DNA of 64,000 bases from JANRIG01 sp033765235 (GTDB lineage Bacteria; Bacteroidota; Bacteroidia; Cytophagales; UBA9547), in assembly GCA_033765235.1 (NCBI GenBank), contig JANRIG010000035.1, positions 33,242-97,241 on the forward strand, written 5' to 3'. The translations under genes were made by a program, and so were the position numbers. How positions within the stretch are numbered: position 1 is the stretch's first letter; every line of letters starts with the position of its first letter. Positions 25,990 through 34,416 of the stretch are shown here, piece after piece. Below the pieces are notes generated by a model that did no database searches, was not told where the DNA came from, and worked only from the letters and a program-made list of their open reading frames with translations.

Positions 25990-27168
25990 TTATGGTACAT
26001 TCAAGCTAAAAAGACATGCATCGCCATAGCTCAAAAATCTATAATTATTTGCTACTGCATGACTATACACCTTGCGCCAATTGTGGCCAATGAATGCAGC
26101 TAGTAATAACAAAAGTGTACTTTTGGGTTGGTGAAAGTTGGTAATAAGTTTATTTACAACCTTGAATTTGTACCCGGGTACTATCATAATATGGGTGGTG
26201 CCGTGTATGTGTGTAATATTATTTGAGGTCAATAGTTGATAATATGAGCTAAATATGTTTTTCATGGTTTTGTCAGAAGTGGTATGGTATGCCTCCCACT
26301 GGTCTAAGTCGCAAATGAAAGCATCATTGTTGTCCAACGCACGCACAGCTATATGATAGAGCGTCTCAAGTACTCTCACAGAGGTAGTGCCTACAGCTAC
26401 TATTTGCTCATTATCAGATAGTTGTTTGATCACGTCAGTGCTTATCATAAATTTTTCGCCATGCATTTCATGAAGCAAGGCATTGCTTACTGTCACAGGC
26501 TTAAATGTACCCATACCTACATGCAAAGTAATATATAATATTTTATGGTTATTTTGCACAAAATTTTGCATCATATTCTCTGTAAAGTGTAGCCCGGCTG
26601 TAGGTGCTGCTACAGACCCTGCATGTGTGGCATATACTGTCTGGTATCTGTCAAGGTCATAGTCTGTAGCTTGCCTTTGCATGTATGGAGGTAGCGGCAA
26701 GTGCGCCATCGTTGATAATATTTTATAAAAATCATGCTCACCTGTGTATTCAAATGTCACTATGCATATCCCATTACCTACTATTTGGGTAAGCGTAGCA
26801 TGGATAGTAATATTGCCTTCGGATAGTGACAATGTAGCACCTGTGGCATATCTTTTTAGATTTCCTACCATACATTTCCACACACATTTTTGGGTATATT
26901 TTTGTAACATTTCTAAGCAAAATATTTCAATTTTAGCTCCTGTATTTTTGGTGAATACCAGCCTTGCAGGAAATACCTTAGAATTATTCATCACTATACA
27001 GTCTTGAGGCTGAAGCAATGATGGAAGTTGGTCAAATACTGTATCTATAATATGTGGGGGATTGTATACCAAAAGTTTGCTTTCATCGCGTTGGTGCACA
27101 GGGTGTTGAGCTATAAGCGACTCCGGCAGTGCATAATCATAGTCTGCAATGCTGATATTATTTATCAT
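25990..27168 (-). CDS. queA: tRNA preQ1(34) S-adenosylmethionine ribosyltransferase-isomerase
   Basis: QueA converts preQ1 in tRNA to epoxyqueuosine using the ribosyl group of S-adenosylmethionine. Signatures visible are YALPESLIAQHPVHQRDESKLL, DCIVMNNSKVFPARL, YQTVYATHAGSVAAPTAGLHFT and GTFKPV, and NFHQPKSTLLLL near the end. ATG at 27168 is chosen because it gives the usual start; an ATG 33 bases upstream would add residues that do not fit the family. It overlaps the end of the GSCFA gene by 11 bases. Confidence 0.95.
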   Translation of the reverse strand: MINNISIADYDYALPESLIAQHPVHQRDESKLLVYNPPHIIDTVFDQLPSLLQPQDCIVMNNSKVFPARLVFTKNTGAKIEIFCLEMLQKYTQKCVWKCMVGNLKRYATGATLSLSEGNITIHATLTQIVGNGICIVTFEYTGEHDFYKILSTMAHLPLPPYMQRQATDYDLDRYQTVYATHAGSVAAPTAGLHFTENMMQNFVQNNHKILYITLHVGMGTFKPVTVSNALLHEMHGEKFMISTDVIKQLSDNEQIVAVGTTSVRVLETLYHIAVRALDNNDAFICDLDQWEAYHTTSDKTMKNIFSSYYQLLTSNNITHIHGTTHIMIVPGYKFKVVNKLITNFHQPKSTLLLLLAAFIGHNWRKVYSHAVANNYRFLSYGDACLFSLNVP

Positions 27169-28123
27169 ATAGTTTACTCCTAAAATATTTCTTTGCCTCA
27201 TTCATATCTGCTTTATGTTCCCATTTGGCTATGATGTCTAATGTATTTTTAATAAATATTTGATAATCATTAGATTGAGGGTAAAATGGTTTGTGATTAA
27301 TGGCTGATAATATTTTGTCATAATCGCTATAATACTCCAAGTCGTTGTCAGTATAATATGTATTAATAAATTTTTTCCAAATATACTTTTCTGCTATTTC
27401 ATTAGGGTGTATCATATCTTCTTTGTAATATCCATAATCTCGCAGGTCGTCTAACATGATTTCATAGGATGGGAAGTATTGCACATTGTCATATTTTGTA
27501 CACATGGCATGAGTGGCACATCGAAGGATAGCTTTGCTCACACCATTGTGCTGTAGAGTGTCTTTGATGTGTCTTACAGGGCTTACTGTCAGTATTATAT
27601 TTAGGTTTGGGTTTATGTGAGTGAGGTGGCGATGACATTTTTCAAAGGCATCTGTAATTTCTTGCTCAGTCAAAAAACGTTTTGTAAATAGTTTATTATC
27701 TGCTTTATGACAATTGGCTACTATGTATCCACTATCAGCCAAAGCATATACATAGGCTGTGCCCCAAGTAATGATGATGAATTTTGACATTGACAAAGCC
27801 ACTTGTGTTTTGCTGCTTAGCTCTTGTATTTGCATAGCAAGTGCTTCTTGAGTATTTGCATGTACCTGAGAGTGAGTACCATAGCAAAACCACAGCCCCA
27901 AATGCGACGTATAATGTGTGCCTATGTCATTGCCTGTGAGTATGTTGCAAATACTTATAGGATTGTACATGACCCCAAATGCACTTTGTATTACCTTTTG
28001 GTTGTATCGCGCAAGCCGCTCTGCCATATTACCCGCAAAGCATGAACCTATGGTGAATATATTATCTGCCAATTCAATTTTTTTATTTTTTGGGTCAATA
28101 TTTACTTCGGTGCGGGTGAGCAT
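27158..28123 (-). CDS. GSCFA-domain protein
   Basis: A 321-residue protein of the GSCFA family, named for the motif at residues 26-30 (IGSCFAGNMAERL). With FGVMYNPISI, ITWGTAYVYA and the C-terminal DMIHPNEIAEKYIWKKF it resembles SGNH/GDSL-type hydrolases: Ser in GSC and the late Asp-His pair would form the catalytic set. No signal peptide. The substrate is unknown. Its stop overlaps queA. Confidence 0.88.
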   Translation of the reverse strand: MLTRTEVNIDPKNKKIELADNIFTIGSCFAGNMAERLARYNQKVIQSAFGVMYNPISICNILTGNDIGTHYTSHLGLWFCYGTHSQVHANTQEALAMQIQELSSKTQVALSMSKFIIITWGTAYVYALADSGYIVANCHKADNKLFTKRFLTEQEITDAFEKCHRHLTHINPNLNIILTVSPVRHIKDTLQHNGVSKAILRCATHAMCTKYDNVQYFPSYEIMLDDLRDYGYYKEDMIHPNEIAEKYIWKKFINTYYTDNDLEYYSDYDKILSAINHKPFYPQSNDYQIFIKNTLDIIAKWEHKADMNEAKKYFRSKLYDK

Positions 28124-28140
28124 GGATATAGTTTTTTACA

Positions 28141-28170
28141 AACAAAAAAAGCACCTTTGGGGTGCTTTTC
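28141..28170 (-). terminator. Terminator of the rpsF-rpsR-rplI operon
   Basis: AAAAGCACC (28147-28155) pairs with GGTGCTTTT (28161-28169), 9 bp with a 5-base loop, and on the minus strand is followed by a run of T. It lies 20 bases after rplI and just before the GSCFA gene start. Confidence 0.85.
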
Positions 28171-28190
28171 TATATAAGACAGTATAAATA

Positions 28191-28634
28191 TTATTCTGCT
28201 ACTACTGTAAATGCTACTTGTGCATGTACTTCTTTGTGTAAATCTACAATGGCTATGTATTGACCTATTTCTTTGATATCTTCTTTCAAAGAAATTTTTT
28301 TGCGGTCTATGTTATAGCCTTTGTTTTTGAGTGCTTCTGATATTTGCAATGGGGTGATTGCACCAAATATTTTGCCGGAGTCACCTACCTTAGCACCTAC
28401 ACTGAGCGATAATGACTGCAATTTGGACGCTATTTCCATATTATCCATCTTGAGTTTTTCGGCTTTATGAGCAGCTTGGCGAATATTTTCGGCCAAAACT
28501 TTTTTGTTGCGGTCATCTGCCATTACTCCTATGCCTTTTGGAATGAGATAGTTGCGTCCATATCCCGGCTTCACTTTCACTACATCGTTTTTGTAGCCCA
28601 AGCCTTTAAAGTCTTCTTTAAGTATTATTTCCAT
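28191..28634 (-). CDS. rplI: Ribosomal protein L9 (bL9)
   Basis: L9 of the L1-stalk region. It has 147 residues: N-terminal domain MEIILKEDFKGLGYKNDVVKVKPGYGRNYLIPKG, a long connecting helix, and a C-terminal domain ending AQVAFTVVAE. It is last in the conserved rpsF-rpsR-rplI operon, 13 bases after rpsR. Confidence 0.98.
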   Translation of the reverse strand: MEIILKEDFKGLGYKNDVVKVKPGYGRNYLIPKGIGVMADDRNKKVLAENIRQAAHKAEKLKMDNMEIASKLQSLSLSVGAKVGDSGKIFGAITPLQISEALKNKGYNIDRKKISLKEDIKEIGQYIAIVDLHKEVHAQVAFTVVAE

Positions 28635-28647
28635 AATGATATTAATG

Positions 28648-28899
28648 TTATTTAAAACCGTCTGTTACATAGGGTAGCAGCGCCAAATGGCGTGCTTTTT
28701 TTACAGCTTGGGCTACTTTGCGCTGAAATTTGAGGCTGTTGCCTGTAAGTCTTCTGGGCAATATTTTGCCTTGCTCATTTAAAAACTTTTTCAAAAAATC
28801 AGGGTCTTTATAGTCTATATATTTGATACCTGACTTTTTGAAACGACAATATTTTTTGCGTCTTTCTAAGCTATTGATAGGTTCGTTGATAAGGCTCAT
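28648..28899 (-). CDS. rpsR: Ribosomal protein S18 (bS18)
   Basis: S18, 83 residues, with YIDYKDPDFLKKFLNEQGKILPRRLTG (written in pieces: YIDYKDPDFL, KILPRRLTG) and the KARHLALLPY end. It binds S6 on the 30S platform near the anti-Shine-Dalgarno region, which in Bacteroidota is partly masked. Its start overlaps the stop of rpsF by four bases. Confidence 0.97.
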   Translation of the reverse strand: MSLINEPINSLERRKKYCRFKKSGIKYIDYKDPDFLKKFLNEQGKILPRRLTGNSLKFQRKVAQAVKKARHLALLPYVTDGFK

Positions 28900-29258
28900 G
28901 CTGTTACTGTATTTTTAGATTTGTCAAATGCTCCTTTTCTTCTTTTTTCGTTATACTCCACAGCATATTTCTCCAGCGCAGTGGTGAGGAAGCGCAGTAC
29001 ATTTTCATCGCGTACAAACTCTACCTCCAGTACTTTGATAAGGCTTGCGGGTGCTTTATATTCAAAGTAAGTGTAATAACCTGTTTTTTTGTTCCCAATG
29101 GGATAGGCCAGTGGTTTTATACCCCAGCTTTCTTCGTTCACTAATTCTGCTTTTTGCCCTGTGAGCAGTTTTTTGAATTTTTCTACGGTATCCTTCATCT
29201 GGGCATCAGATAAAACGGGATTAAGTATGAATACCGTTTCGTAGTTGTTTAACTCCAT
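28896..29258 (-). CDS. rpsF: Ribosomal protein S6 (bS6)
   Basis: S6, 120 residues, partner of S18 on the 30S platform. NYETVFILNPVLSDAQMKDTV at the start, KKTGYYTYFEYKAP and VLRFLTTALEKYAVEY are typical. First gene of the operon, with a good promoter just upstream. Confidence 0.97.
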   Translation of the reverse strand: MELNNYETVFILNPVLSDAQMKDTVEKFKKLLTGQKAELVNEESWGIKPLAYPIGNKKTGYYTYFEYKAPASLIKVLEVEFVRDENVLRFLTTALEKYAVEYNEKRRKGAFDKSKNTVTA

Positions 29259-29287
29259 TTATATAATTTATTTTTTCAAAAGGGCTG

Positions 29288-29317
29288 CAAAAATAATACT
29301 ATTATTTATAATATCAA
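29288..29317 (-). promoter_or_regulatory. Promoter of the rpsF operon
   Basis: On the minus strand: TTG (29317-29315, within TTTG), 19 bases, TATTTTTG (29295-29288), then CAGCCC. This is one of the best consensus matches in the window. The leader to the rpsF ATG would be about 25 bases. Confidence 0.65.
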
Positions 29318-29390
29318 ATTTATTATACAAAATATCTTAGTGATAATAAATTTCATGGATATGCCTTGTATAATAATCATAAATAAATAT

Positions 29391-29424
29391 CCACGCTACC
29401 CCTAGTGGCGAGATGTAAGCGTGG
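29391..29424. repeat. Hairpin element, REP-like
   Basis: CCACGCT (29391-29397) and AGCGTGG (29418-29424) form a 7-bp stem around a 20-base loop that itself contains CCCCTAGTGGCGAG. It is clearly more GC-rich than the AT-rich DNA around it and has no T-run, so it is not a normal terminator. It lies between the rpsF promoter and a decayed subtilase gene. A repetitive palindromic element or transposon-end remnant is possible. Confidence 0.4.
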
Positions 29425-29461
29425 GGAAGTGATATATCTATTACACTAAACTCAAATAAAA

Positions 29462-31239
29462 ATGAATCAAAATCTAAGAATCTCTATAATCTATATTATG
29501 TTATTATGTATAAAGGCTTATGCTCAAGAGCATAATTCTTTCTATTACCACAAAGGAAAAAAAGTACCAATAAATATATCTGAAAATGCATTTTATATCA
29601 ATGATAAAATATTAGATATTGATACAAGCAAGTTTTATACGAAGCATACTGGCAATGGAAGAATTGTAAAGGCAAAAAAAATACATGCAAATGATTGTAA
29701 ATTTGAGATAGAAAGACTAAAAAGGATAAAAATGTGTTGAGTATTCAACCGGTAGTTGATAATGGCAAAGAAATACCCCTAAAAGGGGAGTTTTATGTCA
29801 GGCTCAAGTCAGAAAAATGACTCTGCTAAATTGAAAAAATTAGCACTCGATAATGGTTGTAATAATCTAAAAAAAGTGGAGCTAATGCCTTTGTGGTATG
29901 CACTAAAAGTTGATGTAAATTCCACGGGAAATGCCTTGGAAATGGCAAACTTATTTTATGAAACAGGGTTGTTTGCCAGAGTAGACCCCGGCTTTATGCT
30001 CGATTTTAAACCTGCTTGCAGTACTGAACCCAATTTTAATGAGCAATGGGGTTTAAACACTAACGTAGCTGGAGAGTATGACATTAACCTGTGCCAAGCA
30101 TGGGCTATCACTAAGGGATCTCCCAATGTAATAGTAGCGGTTTATGACTCGGGTATAGATACCACAGGAACTGAATTTATGGGCAGATTACACCATAAAT
30201 CTTTTGACTCACAATATCTATTTAACTATGTTTATTATCGAAATGACTTAGGAAATAAAGACCATGGCACAAATGTGGCGAGTGTTATCGCAGCCAATGA
30301 AAATAACAGTTTAATGGTAGGTGTAGCTCCCAATGTGAAATTAATGAATATTTCACACAGCTTTGGGTTTCCAGAAAATGCAACCGTGCATCATGCTAAA
30401 GACATTAGTTTTGCATGGAGAAATGGTGCGCATATTATAAATAATTCATGGGGAGATGAGGGAGGTAATCAGTATGATAATCTTCATAGTGAGATACTTG
30501 AGGATGCTATTGATAGTGCTTTGGTGCATGGCAGAGGTGGTTTAGGTACAATCATTGTATTTTCATCGGGAAATTTTAATCAAAGCACAGTAGAGTATCC
30601 CGGAAGCTACAGACCCGAACTTTTGGTGGTAGGAGCATCAAACAGGCAAGGGCAAAGAGCAATATTTCCTGAACCAAATAGGGCATCTTCATATGGTTCA
30701 GGGCTAGACTTAGTAGCTCCGGGTTTAGGAATACCCGTAGTTAATAAAGGTAATGTATATGTAAGTAGTATAAACGGCACCTCATTTGCTGCGCCACATG
30801 TATCCGGTGTAGCAGCATTGGTTTTATCTCGTAATCCACAGCTTTCACGGCAACAGGTTACAGATATTATAGAACTCACTGCCCTAAAAGTAGGTGGTTA
30901 TAACTATCAAAATACGGTAGGTCGTCCGTATGGTACTTGGCACAATGAAGTAGGGTATGGGCTATTAGATGCACACGCTGCTGTAGCAAATGCTACCTGC
31001 CCGCCAACTTTGTATTATCAAAATACTACTTTTCCCAATTTTCATATTTCCATAAGCAGAGGGTATATATGGGTTCTTTGGTTGATTTAAATTATTCTGA
31101 AGGTCCTGTAATAGTGCCCTCTACAGGAGGTATTACAGTTACTGCCCGTGAGGTAACCATACAAGGCGATTTTACATTGCAGCAAGGTGCTACTATGCAA
31201 ATAAATACATCCCCAACCCACCCTTTAGGATGCCCATAA
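29462..31239 (+). pseudogene. Subtilisin-family (S8) secreted protease, frameshifted
   Basis: A subtilase gene in several pieces. 29462-29740 gives a signal peptide and propeptide start; a missing base in the A run near 29719-29723 shifts the frame; an extra A near 29813-29817 shifts it back; 29795-31090 carries the intact catalytic Asp (VYDSGID), His (DHGTNVASV) and Ser (NGTSFAAPHVSG); a third shift near 31061-31069 moves the last 55 or so codons, which end at TAA 31237, into another frame. Two lesions lie in A runs, so sequencing error cannot be fully excluded, but neighbouring genes are clean, favouring a true pseudogene. Confidence 0.8.
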
Positions 31240-31274
31240 ACGAAAAAAGTCTTTCACCCTCTTGCCGGCGCACG

Positions 31275-31316
31275 TCTGTGAAGTGTGTCCCCCACAGTCG
31301 CTCGCGTCCTCGCGAG
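31275..31316. repeat. GC-rich double hairpin downstream of the subtilase remnant
   Basis: CTGTG near 31275 with CACAG near 31292, followed by CTCGCG (31301-31306), TCCT, CGCGAG (31311-31316). The whole block from about 31260 to 31320 is far richer in G and C than its surroundings. Not followed by a T run. It could be a mobile-element end or REP-like repeat. Confidence 0.35.
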
Positions 31317-31429
31317 TGATGGTATTTCAAGGCATCATGCTTAATTTCATATATGATAGAGTTTTTCTCCTGCTAGCCACTTATTCAATTTGTGCAAAAA
31401 ATCACCGAATAGCTAACCGCACAGTAATA

Positions 31430-33346
31430 TCAGTAATAATACCTTTTGAATGCTTCCATGGCTTCGTACTCGGCCAGTCCTAAGTCATCATACAGCTTGG
31501 CAGTGGCATGGTTGCGGTCTTCGGCACGCTGCCAAAACTCTCTTGGGTCTGTGCCCGGAAATAGTGGTGCATCTTTTTGCGATTGGTGCTTGAATATGCC
31601 TTTGCGCTTGCGTAGCAGTTCATCGGGGCTTATAGGCACTGCCATATCTATGTCATGTATTTCCCACTCCTGCCATGCTCCTCGGTAGAGCCATACCCAA
31701 CAGTCTTTCATATAGTCTTTGGTTTTGAGGGCATTAAGTGCCTGAAATATAGCCGCAAGGCATACCCTGTGGGTGCCATGAGGGTCTGAAAGGTCGCCGG
31801 CAGCATATATTTGATGAGGCTTTATTTGTTCTATTATTTGTGCCACAATATCTACATCTTGCTTGCCAATAGGGTTTTTCTTGATTTGCCCTGTTTCGTA
31901 AAACGGCATATCGAGGAAGTGTATATTTTGGTCAGGTATGCCTACAAATCTGCAAGTAGCTTTGGCTTCGCCACGCCTAATGAGCCCTTTGATGGTTTTT
32001 ACTTCATCAGAGTCTATTTGTCCGGGCTTTTTGTTTTTAAGAAATTGTAATGTTTTAGCATATATTTCATTAGAATTTTGATTTTTATCGCCAAATTTTT
32101 GGTTAAAATCTGTGACAAAATCTGCAAATCGTATAGCCTCGTCGTCATGCACAGCTATGTTGCCCGATGTTTGGTAGGCTACATGTACGTCGTGCCCTTG
32201 ATCTACCAATCTTATAAAGGTGCCTCCCATAGATATGATATCGTCGTCAGGGTGCGGACTGAAGATAATCACTCTTTTTTTGGCAGGATTAGCTCTTTCG
32301 GGGCGGTGTGAGTCGTCAGCATTGGGCTTGCCACCCGGCCATCCAGTAATGGTATGTTGCAAATCATTGAATACTGCAATATTTGTATTGTATGCAGGAC
32401 CTGCCTCTGTGAGCAAGTCTGCCATGCCATGGTCTGCATAGTCGCGGTCTGTGAGTTTGAGTATAGGTTTATCTACTTTATGGCAAAGCCAAATCACGGC
32501 TTTTTTGCATATTGCTTTGTCCCAAGTGCACTTACCTACAGTCCAAGGGGTCTTTATACGGGTGAGCTCTGCAGAGGCAGCATCATCAAGTACTACAGTA
32601 GCTTGAGGATGTTGCTGCAAAAATGTGGCAGGTATCATTTCGGTGAGCGGACCTTCTACCGCTTTTTTTATGATTTTGGCTTTGCCTTCACCCCATGCCA
32701 TGAGTATCACTTTTTTGGCTTTCATGATGGTGCCTACACCCATGGTAATGGCCATGCGTGGCACACTGTCTTCGCTGAAAAAGTCACTCGATGCATCTAT
32801 GCGTGTAAGGTGGTCGAGGGTGATGAGGCGAGTGGCAGAGCTGAGCATGGAGCCCGGCTCGTTGAATCCTATATGACCTGTGCGACCTATGCCAAGTATC
32901 TGAATATCAATGCCTCCAAATGATTCTATTTTTTTCTCGTACTCCCTGCAAAACTCTGCTACTTTTTCTTTGGCTATGGTGCCGGAGGGTATGTTTATAT
33001 TTTCTTTGGGGATATCTATATGGTTGAATAAATATTCGTTCATAAACCTTACATAGCTTTGCAAAGCGGTAGGCTGTATGGGGTAATATTCATCTAAGTT
33101 AAATGATATTACATTTTTGAAACTCAGGTTTTCTTTTTTATGCATCCGTACCAGCTCTTCATACACTCCTTTGGGGGTAGAGCCTGTGGCAAAACCCAAT
33201 ATACAAGGTTTGCCTTCCAGTTGGCGTATTTTGATGGTGGCAGCTATCTCATTTGCCACTGCTTTGGATGCTTCGGAAGCATCTGTGTATATTTTGGTTT
33301 TGAGTTTTTCAAATATTTTTAACTCTTCGTTTTCTATAGCAGTCAT
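31430..33346 (-). CDS. nagB: NagB-like domain fused to PIG-L/LmbE deacetylase domain
   Basis: A 638-residue fusion. Residues 1-265 match glucosamine-6-phosphate deaminase: FATGSTPKGVYEELVR, FNLDEYYPI with D85, and GIGRTGHIGFNEPGS with H158. The catalytic Asp that precedes GH in E. coli NagB (D141) is Thr156 here. Residues 355-638 are a PIG-L/LmbE zinc hydrolase with PHPDDD at 365-370 and a late DPHGTHR motif, a type that removes acetyl groups from GlcNAc-like sugars. Such fusions are known in Bacteroidota. It is probably involved in amino-sugar use; an AraC regulator is divergent. Confidence 0.85.
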   Translation of the reverse strand: MTAIENEELKIFEKLKTKIYTDASEASKAVANEIAATIKIRQLEGKPCILGFATGSTPKGVYEELVRMHKKENLSFKNVISFNLDEYYPIQPTALQSYVRFMNEYLFNHIDIPKENINIPSGTIAKEKVAEFCREYEKKIESFGGIDIQILGIGRTGHIGFNEPGSMLSSATRLITLDHLTRIDASSDFFSEDSVPRMAITMGVGTIMKAKKVILMAWGEGKAKIIKKAVEGPLTEMIPATFLQQHPQATVVLDDAASAELTRIKTPWTVGKCTWDKAICKKAVIWLCHKVDKPILKLTDRDYADHGMADLLTEAGPAYNTNIAVFNDLQHTITGWPGGKPNADDSHRPERANPAKKRVIIFSPHPDDDIISMGGTFIRLVDQGHDVHVAYQTSGNIAVHDDEAIRFADFVTDFNQKFGDKNQNSNEIYAKTLQFLKNKKPGQIDSDEVKTIKGLIRRGEAKATCRFVGIPDQNIHFLDMPFYETGQIKKNPIGKQDVDIVAQIIEQIKPHQIYAAGDLSDPHGTHRVCLAAIFQALNALKTKDYMKDCWVWLYRGAWQEWEIHDIDMAVPISPDELLRKRKGIFKHQSQKDAPLFPGTDPREFWQRAEDRNHATAKLYDDLGLAEYEAMEAFKRYYY

Positions 33347-33464
33347 ATTAACTTTTTTTACAATATTATGAATAAATATTAAAGTAAAATAATCTTAATT
33401 TATTAATTTATAATACTATATTTATATAATTTATTTAATTTTGTTTATATAATATAAATTTGAT

Positions 33465-34313
33465 ATGCTTAGCGTATATTTCACATTTTCGGAGTACAAA
33501 ACTCCATACATAGGAAGCCCGCGCAGATATGAGCATAATTTTGAGTTGATATATTTCCTTCAAGGGCGAGGTGAATGTGTGATAGGCGACTATGTGGGAG
33601 ATTTTAAAGAGCATGATTTATTCCTTATAGGACCTAATCTCAACCCTTATTGGCACAATGATAATTTTTATGAAAAATACGGCATTTCGGCACATTATCT
33701 TTTGTTGCAATATGATAAGCAAATATTAGATATTGCTATGCAAACACCCGACACACAGCAGCCATTGATACACTTGCTGCAAAGCTCTTATGCAGGTATT
33801 TACTTTGAAAAAAACACCTCCACATTAGTTTCAAAATATATGAAAAGTGGTATTAATTCTAAAGGGTTGCCGTCTATCATTTGGTTTTACAGTATATTAA
33901 ATGCATTAGCCAATGCATCCGGTACTATACTTGCATCTACTAACTATGAAGCCAAAAATTCCTCGAATGAGCTAAAGAGAATAGATAAAGTATATGACTA
34001 TATGCTCAAAAACTATACGCGCGATATACCACTTCATGAGGTGAGCAGCCTGATAGGATTGAGCAACTCAGCGTTTTGCCAGTATTTTAAAAGGCAAACA
34101 GGTAAAACATTTTTTGATGCACTACTCGGCATACGTATGGGCAAGGTTAATAATCTGCTCACACAGAGCGACATGCCCATAGCAGATATCGCATATATAT
34201 GTGGGTTCAATAATCTTTCGAACTTTAACAGGCAATACAAAACCTACAAAGGTATGACACCTATAGCCTACCGCAAACTCTATCATGAGGTGATGATCAA
34301 AAGCCGATATTGA
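33465..34313 (+). CDS. AraC-family transcription regulator
   Basis: A 282-residue regulator: an N-terminal cupin-like sensing domain (RRYEHNFELIYFLQGRGECVIGDY) and two C-terminal helix-turn-helix motifs from about 180 (IPLHEVSSLIGLSNSAFCQYFKRQTGKTF; IADIAYICGFNNLSNFNRQYK). It is transcribed away from the nagB fusion with 118 bases between, so it probably controls that gene in response to an amino sugar; this is inferred from position only. Confidence 0.9.
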   Translation: MLSVYFTFSEYKTPYIGSPRRYEHNFELIYFLQGRGECVIGDYVGDFKEHDLFLIGPNLNPYWHNDNFYEKYGISAHYLLLQYDKQILDIAMQTPDTQQPLIHLLQSSYAGIYFEKNTSTLVSKYMKSGINSKGLPSIIWFYSILNALANASGTILASTNYEAKNSSNELKRIDKVYDYMLKNYTRDIPLHEVSSLIGLSNSAFCQYFKRQTGKTFFDALLGIRMGKVNNLLTQSDMPIADIAYICGFNNLSNFNRQYKTYKGMTPIAYRKLYHEVMIKSRY

Positions 34314-34324
34314 GGTAATAATAA

Positions 34325-34358
34325 CAACTTAGTGTACGTGATAAGTTGCAATTTTTTT
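34325..34358 (+). terminator. Terminator after the AraC-family gene
   Basis: CAACTTA (34325-34331) pairs with TAAGTTG (34342-34348), a 10-base loop, then a run of seven T shortly after. Modest stem strength, but position is right for the regulator gene, 11 bases after its stop. Confidence 0.55.
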
Positions 34359-34416
34359 ATTCAGAATAGAGATATTGATTGTTATATATATTAAAAATGT
34401 GTTTTGTAATTTATAG

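Noticed and set aside
32354..32923. Plus-strand frame of 189 codons opposite nagB
   Set aside because: Antisense to a clear NagB-PIG-L gene, rich in Cys and Tyr, no family.
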